A stretch of DNA of 44,777 nt, taken from Gammaproteobacteria bacterium (lineage in GTDB: Bacteria > Pseudomonadota > Gammaproteobacteria > Pseudomonadales > Azotimanducaceae). The DNA lies in the NCBI GenBank assembly GCA_003248125.1, contig QJXZ01000252.1, forward strand, positions 1-44,777, given 5' to 3'. The notes under the pieces were generated by a model. That model made no database searches, was not told where the DNA came from, and saw nothing but the letters and a program-made list of their open reading frames with translations. Each line of letters starts with the position of its first letter. Position 1 is the first letter of the stretch. Made by a program: the position numbers and the translations under genes. This document shows, piece by piece, positions 41,077-44,777 of this stretch.

Positions 41077-41883
41077 CTAAGTCCGCATCGCTCGCGCGAG
41101 CGCGGCCTCACCTTCGAGCACCCAAGGCCGATCGGCCGGCGTCGATCGCTGCACCGGCGCCGTCTGGAACTCGTTCGCCCAGGCGAGCCGCGGCCGGTTG
41201 GTGCGATTGGGCCCGGCATAGTGCAGCAGCCGCGGATGATGAAAGCTCATGCCGCCCGCCATGAGCGGCACGGCCACGGCCCCTTCAGTGTCGATGCGCT
41301 CGGCCAACTCGAGAATGTGCACGGACGGATCGTCGCCGACGTGACGGTGGGCAACGACCGGCCCTAGGTGACTGCCCGGCAGAAACCACAGGCAACCGTT
41401 CGATTCGTCGACGTGCTGCATCGGTGTCCAGGCTGCGATCGCGTGGTAGTCGCGGTGCACGTTCCAATACGCCTCGTCTTGATGCCAAGGTGTCTCGCCG
41501 CCGTCGTTGGCGGCCTTGAAGATCAGATGCCCCCAATGCTCCACCGTCTCGAGCGGTACCTCGAGCAAGCGCGCCGCGATTCGCCGCGCGTTTCGCCAGA
41601 GGGCCGTGGCGCGGATTTGCGGCACGAAGCGTTCCGGCATGAGCAGCTGGCCGATCGACGGCGACGCCAGGCTGCCGTAGGGCCGGGTGACGTCGAAGAA
41701 CTCGTTGGGAAGGCCGCTGCGCGTACGGGTCAAGAGACACGCGTAAGCGTCGCGCATCCATGCAACCTCGTCGGCCGTCGTTATTGCATCGATCACGAGG
41801 TAACCGTTGCGGGCATAGAAATCCATCTCTGCCCGTCCGATGTCCACCTCGAAGTCGACCGTCGGGGGCGCCGCAATTTCCAT
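41077..41883 (-). CDS. PhyH-type Fe(II)/2-oxoglutarate dioxygenase 1
   Basis: Member of the phytanoyl-CoA dioxygenase (PhyH) family, which hydroxylates or halogenates diverse substrates using Fe(II), O2 and 2-oxoglutarate. The 268-residue protein has the facial triad: His134 and Asp136 in TPWHQDEAYW and distal His221 in LLHYAGPN, with Arg230/Arg232 for the 2-oxoglutarate carboxylate. NGCLWFLPGSH is a further family hallmark. It diverges from dioxygenase 2 over 42 bases. Only the fold is certain; the substrate is not. Confidence 0.92.
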   Translation of the reverse strand: MEIAAPPTVDFEVDIGRAEMDFYARNGYLVIDAITTADEVAWMRDAYACLLTRTRSGLPNEFFDVTRPYGSLASPSIGQLLMPERFVPQIRATALWRNARRIAARLLEVPLETVEHWGHLIFKAANDGGETPWHQDEAYWNVHRDYHAIAAWTPMQHVDESNGCLWFLPGSHLGPVVAHRHVGDDPSVHILELAERIDTEGAVAVPLMAGGMSFHHPRLLHYAGPNRTNRPRLAWANEFQTAPVQRSTPADRPWVLEGEAALARAMRT

Positions 41884-41925
41884 CGACCATCAGCCTTTCG
41901 TTCGCCGATGGGGTATCTTCTCGCC

Positions 41926-42690
41926 ATGTCGTATCCGGCTGCTACCCCCGCCGATGTCGCGTTCTTCCGCGAGCATGGCTGGATCGTGGTCGAACAGGCC
42001 ATCGAGCCGGCCGATCTCGACGCGCTGATCGGCCATTGCGAGGAGATACTCGCCAATCTCGACACGATGGCGTTCGATTGGGCTTGGGAGAAGGGCACGC
42101 CGCGCGAAGCGCGCGAGTTCAAGATCGTGCAAGCCAGTCCCACCCGCCACTGGCCGGAGCTCAACGCCTCGCGTTTTCGCATGTGGGCGATCGAGTTCGC
42201 CGCATCGCTCATGGGTCAACCACTCGAATTCTGGTACGACCAATTCCTCGCCAAGCCGCCGGGCCGTAGTGCACCGACCGCGTGGCATCAAGACGAAGGC
42301 TACTGGGGCCGCAACTTGGATGACCGCGGCATTACCTGCTGGATGCCGTTTCACGACGTCGATGAAACGAATGGCTGCATGCACTTCGTCGATCGTGGGC
42401 ACGAGCTCGGTGTATTACCGCACCGTCAACTCGAACACTTGGCGAGCGATCTCTTGACGTGTGATCCAGGCGACCGCGAAGTAGTGGCCTGTCCGCTGCG
42501 GTTAGGCGACGTCACGTTCCATCACGGCAAGACGCCTCACATGACGCCCGCCAACAACTCGACTGAGTGGCGAAAGATCCTCACTCAACATCTGCGAGTG
42601 GTGGGCTCGAAGGGCGAGGGCGATCACTACCCGTGGAAGATCTACGTCAACCAATTTACCGGCGAGAAGCACGTTCCGAAGCGCCGCTGA
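41926..42690 (+). CDS. PhyH-type Fe(II)/2-oxoglutarate dioxygenase 2
   Basis: A second PhyH-family dioxygenase, 254 residues. The triad is His121 and Asp123 in TAWHQDEGYW and His205 in HHGKTPHMTPAN, with Arg216 likely binding 2-oxoglutarate. ETNGCMHFVDRGHELGVLPH is the conserved middle. Sequence outside the motifs differs from dioxygenases 1 and 3, so these are not recent duplicates. ATG 41926 is used; an in-frame ATG lies six codons upstream. The 3' end overlaps dioxygenase 3 by 35 bases. Confidence 0.92.
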   Translation: MSYPAATPADVAFFREHGWIVVEQAIEPADLDALIGHCEEILANLDTMAFDWAWEKGTPREAREFKIVQASPTRHWPELNASRFRMWAIEFAASLMGQPLEFWYDQFLAKPPGRSAPTAWHQDEGYWGRNLDDRGITCWMPFHDVDETNGCMHFVDRGHELGVLPHRQLEHLASDLLTCDPGDREVVACPLRLGDVTFHHGKTPHMTPANNSTEWRKILTQHLRVVGSKGEGDHYPWKIYVNQFTGEKHVPKRR

Positions 42691-43462
42691 GGAGCCGACG
42701 CAGAGCGTCGAGCTGCGTACGACGACCGGGCGGTTGATAGCTGAACAGCAGTGCACGCCGCTGCAACGTCGATGTGTTGGGGGCCGAACGGTGCACGAGC
42801 ATGGCACCGAACATTACCAGCGTGCCCGCAGAAACCGGCAAAGGCACAGTCTCGACGTCTGCGTACGCCGCTGCATCGATCTCGTTGCCGGCAAACGCGT
42901 CGCCGTCGGTTCGTGTCCGCCATTGACCGTTCCGGTGACTGCCGGGCACCACTTCCAAGCAACCGTTCTCGAGGGAAGCATCGTCGAGAAACAGCATCGC
43001 GGTTGCGATCTCATCGGCCCGCTCCGCCACGGGTACCCAATAAGGATAGTCCTGGTGCAACGGGTTCACGCCTCCCAAGTGCGGCCTCTTGAGATTGAGC
43101 TTTTCGGTGAACAGTGCCGGCTCTCGGCAACCGAGTATGTCCATCATCGGCTCTACGAAACGGGCATCCCGCGCGAACGTCTCGATCTCGGCATCGAGAT
43201 GCGCGAACGGCTCGATGCCGTGCACGATGTCGGCGTCGCCTTCCCACTTGATGATGGTTTCGTGTTCGCGATCGGCGTCGAATACGTAGCTACCTGCCCG
43301 GCTACGTCGTGCGTTTCGGCCGCTGACCAGACGATCTACGAGCGCTTCGCAACACGCGGTCACTCGCGCGCATTCGGCTACCGTGAACGCACCCTCGCGC
43401 ACGACAAACCCTGTCGTGCGCATTTGTTCACGCTCCATGGTCGTCAATCGATGTGCAGTCAC
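42656..43462 (-). CDS. PhyH-type Fe(II)/2-oxoglutarate dioxygenase 3
   Basis: A third PhyH-family dioxygenase, 268 residues, with His136 and Asp138 in PLHQDYPYW, distal His224 in MLVHRSAPNTS and Arg235/236 for 2-oxoglutarate. LENGCLEVVPGSHRNGQW is the family hallmark. GTG 43462 is chosen because it overlaps the stop of the upstream membrane-protein gene (GTGA), indicating coupling; ATG codons lie at residues 9 and 14. Convergent with dioxygenase 2, overlapping by 35 bases. Substrate unknown. Confidence 0.92.
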   Translation of the reverse strand: MTAHRLTTMEREQMRTTGFVVREGAFTVAECARVTACCEALVDRLVSGRNARRSRAGSYVFDADREHETIIKWEGDADIVHGIEPFAHLDAEIETFARDARFVEPMMDILGCREPALFTEKLNLKRPHLGGVNPLHQDYPYWVPVAERADEIATAMLFLDDASLENGCLEVVPGSHRNGQWRTRTDGDAFAGNEIDAAAYADVETVPLPVSAGTLVMFGAMLVHRSAPNTSTLQRRALLFSYQPPGRRTQLDALRRLLSGASERASRR

Positions 43463-43962
43463 GGACTTCGACCAATGAAGGACAGCATCCGCACGAACAT
43501 GACGACGCAGAGGACGAGCAACGCCATCAAACCGAGCAGGTAGAAGGCGAAGCTGCGTTCGATGAGGATGCCGAAAGCGTTCAGGAATTCGATCACCAGC
43601 ACTACCGTCATCAGTAGACTAATGCTTCTCGAGATCCACAGGTTGTAGCTCGGGTCTGCCGTGAGCGCCACGTTGCTCAAACGTCGAAAGGTCCAGAACT
43701 GGAGTGCCCCCACATAGAGCACCATCGCAAAGCTCGACACCGCCCACACCCATTCTTCAGGCGCGTTCAAGTGGAACAGCACGAGGGGTAGCAGAGAAAA
43801 CAGCAACGCCGCAATACTTGCATAGAGCATCGCCCTAAATCGCAGCACATCCACTTCGGAGAGCGAATCCTCGCGCATCCCGAATGCGGCGACCACGCCA
43901 GTGAACCCGACGAGTGCCACCGAAACCTCGGCGAGCAGCTCGAGCACATTCTCCCCAGTCAA
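43459..43962 (-). CDS. Five-helix membrane protein coupled to a dioxygenase
   Basis: A 167-residue integral membrane protein with five predicted helices (about 9-28, 43-64, 71-90, 113-132, 138-160). It starts at TTG 43962, supported by a strong ribosome-binding site (GGGGAGGG) upstream. Its frame is open upstream to about 44.6 kb, but that would run antisense through the GH172-type gene. Its stop overlaps the start of dioxygenase 3. I do not recognise a characterised family, and no catalytic motif is apparent. Confidence 0.8.
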   Translation of the reverse strand: MTGENVLELLAEVSVALVGFTGVVAAFGMREDSLSEVDVLRFRAMLYASIAALLFSLLPLVLFHLNAPEEWVWAVSSFAMVLYVGALQFWTFRRLSNVALTADPSYNLWISRSISLLMTVVLVIEFLNAFGILIERSFAFYLLGLMALLVLCVVMFVRMLSFIGRSP

Positions 43963-44028
43963 GAGATCCCTCCCCTCGCACGAGCCGTGGTAGGTTAGCC
44001 GCTCTTGCGGGGCGCGCGATAGGTACAC

Positions 44029-44777
44029 ATGGCTTTCTCCGGCATGGGACTCCACATGGGCAACCTCTCTCGGATCTCCGCGGCGCAGACACGCTCGATC
44101 AGCCCCGAGAACTTCACCGGCGAGAAAGGCAAAGGCGGAATGTCCACCGATGGGCCGGCGGCGAATGCCGCACGCGGCCTCGGGCAGGGCTGGAAGGTAT
44201 CGCCCTACATCATCATCGAGCCGGGCGCGACATTCACGCTCGCCGACATCGAAGGACAGGGTGCGATCCAACAGATCTGGATGACCCTTGCGCGCGGCAG
44301 ATGGCGGCATTCGATTCTGCGCGCGTATTGGGACGATCAAGAGAATCCGTCGATCGAATCTCCCACCGGCGACTTCTTCGCATGCGGCTGGGAAAGCTTC
44401 GCGCAAGTGAGTTCGCTTGCGGTTTGTGTCAATCCAGGGCGGGCTTTCAATTGCTACTGGGAGATGCCGTTTCGCGAGCGGGCACGCTTCACAATGGAGA
44501 ACCGCTCCGACGAGCCACTCTACGTCTACTATCAGATCAACTACACGTTGACCGACGTACCGGACGACGCAGCTTACTTTCACGCGCAATTTCGCCGCAC
44601 GAATCCTCTACCGTACAAAGACGTGTATCGCATTCTCGACGGCGTCCGCGGGCCGGGCCACTACGTCGGTACCTATATGGCGTGGGGCGTGAACAATGCG
44701 GGTTGGTGGGGCGAAGGCGAGATCAAGTTCTACCTGGACGGCGACAACGAATTCCCAACCATCTGCGGCACCGGCAC
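44029..44777 (+). CDS. DUF2961 (GH172-type) protein, N-terminal part
   Basis: Read directly from the sequence: ATG 44029 gives an open frame of 249 codons to the right edge, so the C-terminal part is missing. The protein matches DUF2961, now glycoside hydrolase family 172, whose characterised members act on fructofuranosidic or arabinofuranosidic linkages. Landmarks are SAAQTRSISPENFTGEKGKG near the start, GQGAIQQIWMTL, LRAYWDDQENPSIESPTGDF and GEGEIKFYLDGDNEFPTICG near the cut. No signal peptide is seen at this start. Some DUF2961 proteins lack proven activity, so the enzymatic role is provisional. It diverges from the membrane protein and dioxygenase 3. Confidence 0.88.
   Translation, partial: MAFSGMGLHMGNLSRISAAQTRSISPENFTGEKGKGGMSTDGPAANAARGLGQGWKVSPYIIIEPGATFTLADIEGQGAIQQIWMTLARGRWRHSILRAYWDDQENPSIESPTGDFFACGWESFAQVSSLAVCVNPGRAFNCYWEMPFRERARFTMENRSDEPLYVYYQINYTLTDVPDDAAYFHAQFRRTNPLPYKDVYRILDGVRGPGHYVGTYMAWGVNNAGWWGEGEIKFYLDGDNEFPTICGTG

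Noticed and set aside
41368-42690. A 440-residue plus-strand frame ending in dioxygenase 2
   Set aside because: Its first 186 codons are antisense to dioxygenase 1 and show no PhyH similarity.
41077-43462. The three dioxygenases as an ectoine hydroxylase (EctD) system
   Set aside because: No ectABC genes nearby, and only the general PhyH motifs are shared.
43459-44589. A 376-residue minus-strand frame ending in the five-helix membrane protein
   Set aside because: The N-terminal half is antisense to the GH172-type gene. The TTG at 43962 has a strong ribosome-binding site.

Overview
This is a 44.8-kb, GC-rich chromosomal segment of a gammaproteobacterium. From position 1 to about 29.6 kb the genes follow, almost without a break, an order known from Pseudomonas and related Gammaproteobacteria: hisD-hisG-murA-ibaG-mlaBCDEF, diverging from yrbG-kdsC-lptCAB-rpoN-hpf-ptsN-rapZ-ptsO-mgtE, then pmbA/darP/tldD-yhdP-rng-maf-mreDCB diverging from gatCAB. 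The lineage below class cannot be fixed from the sequence. An uncultured environmental or host-associated marine lineage is a guess, based only on the PhyH dioxygenases, sulfotransferase and GH172-type gene at the right end.

Layout. 1-5.9 kb (minus strand): one tightly overlapped operon read from mlaF to hisD, coding for outer-membrane lipid transport (Mla), a BolA-family protein, the first committed step of peptidoglycan synthesis (MurA) and two histidine enzymes; hisD runs off the left edge. 6.05-14.5 kb (plus strand): a CaCA exchanger, KDO-8-phosphate phosphatase, the LPS transport genes lptC, lptA and lptB, sigma-54, the ribosome hibernation factor, the nitrogen-PTS group with RapZ, and an MgtE magnesium transporter. 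The kdsD gene often found between yrbG and kdsC is absent. 14.5-26.3 kb: the TldD/TldE metalloprotease pair with DarP between them, then a long minus-strand run (mreB, mreC, mreD, maf, rng, yhdP, tldD) for cell shape, RNA processing and envelope lipid transport. 26.4-29.6 kb: the GatCAB amidotransferase.

29.6-34.3 kb: a CBS-domain protein, sulfate activation (cysD, fused cysNC) and a ferredoxin/flavodoxin-NADP reductase. This block is bracketed by two copies of one palindromic repeat family. 34.3-44.8 kb is accessory: a DUF35 plus SCP-x-type thiolase pair, a YfcE-like phosphodiesterase, a DUF1499 membrane protein, a sulfotransferase followed by a secreted S9 peptidase and a tiny membrane protein, a DUF2799 lipoprotein, three divergent Fe(II)/2-oxoglutarate (PhyH-type) dioxygenases, a five-helix membrane protein coupled to one of them, and the start of a DUF2961 (GH172) protein cut by the right edge.

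There are no rRNA or tRNA genes, no CRISPR array and no transposase gene. There are four palindromic repeat elements of three sequence types. No intergenic stretch exceeds 300 bases. The best candidates for unexplored biology are the PhyH/membrane protein/GH172 cluster and the repeat elements around the sulfate-activation block. The envelope and translation genes look ordinary apart from a probable non-canonical mreC start codon and an atypical APS-kinase domain in CysNC.
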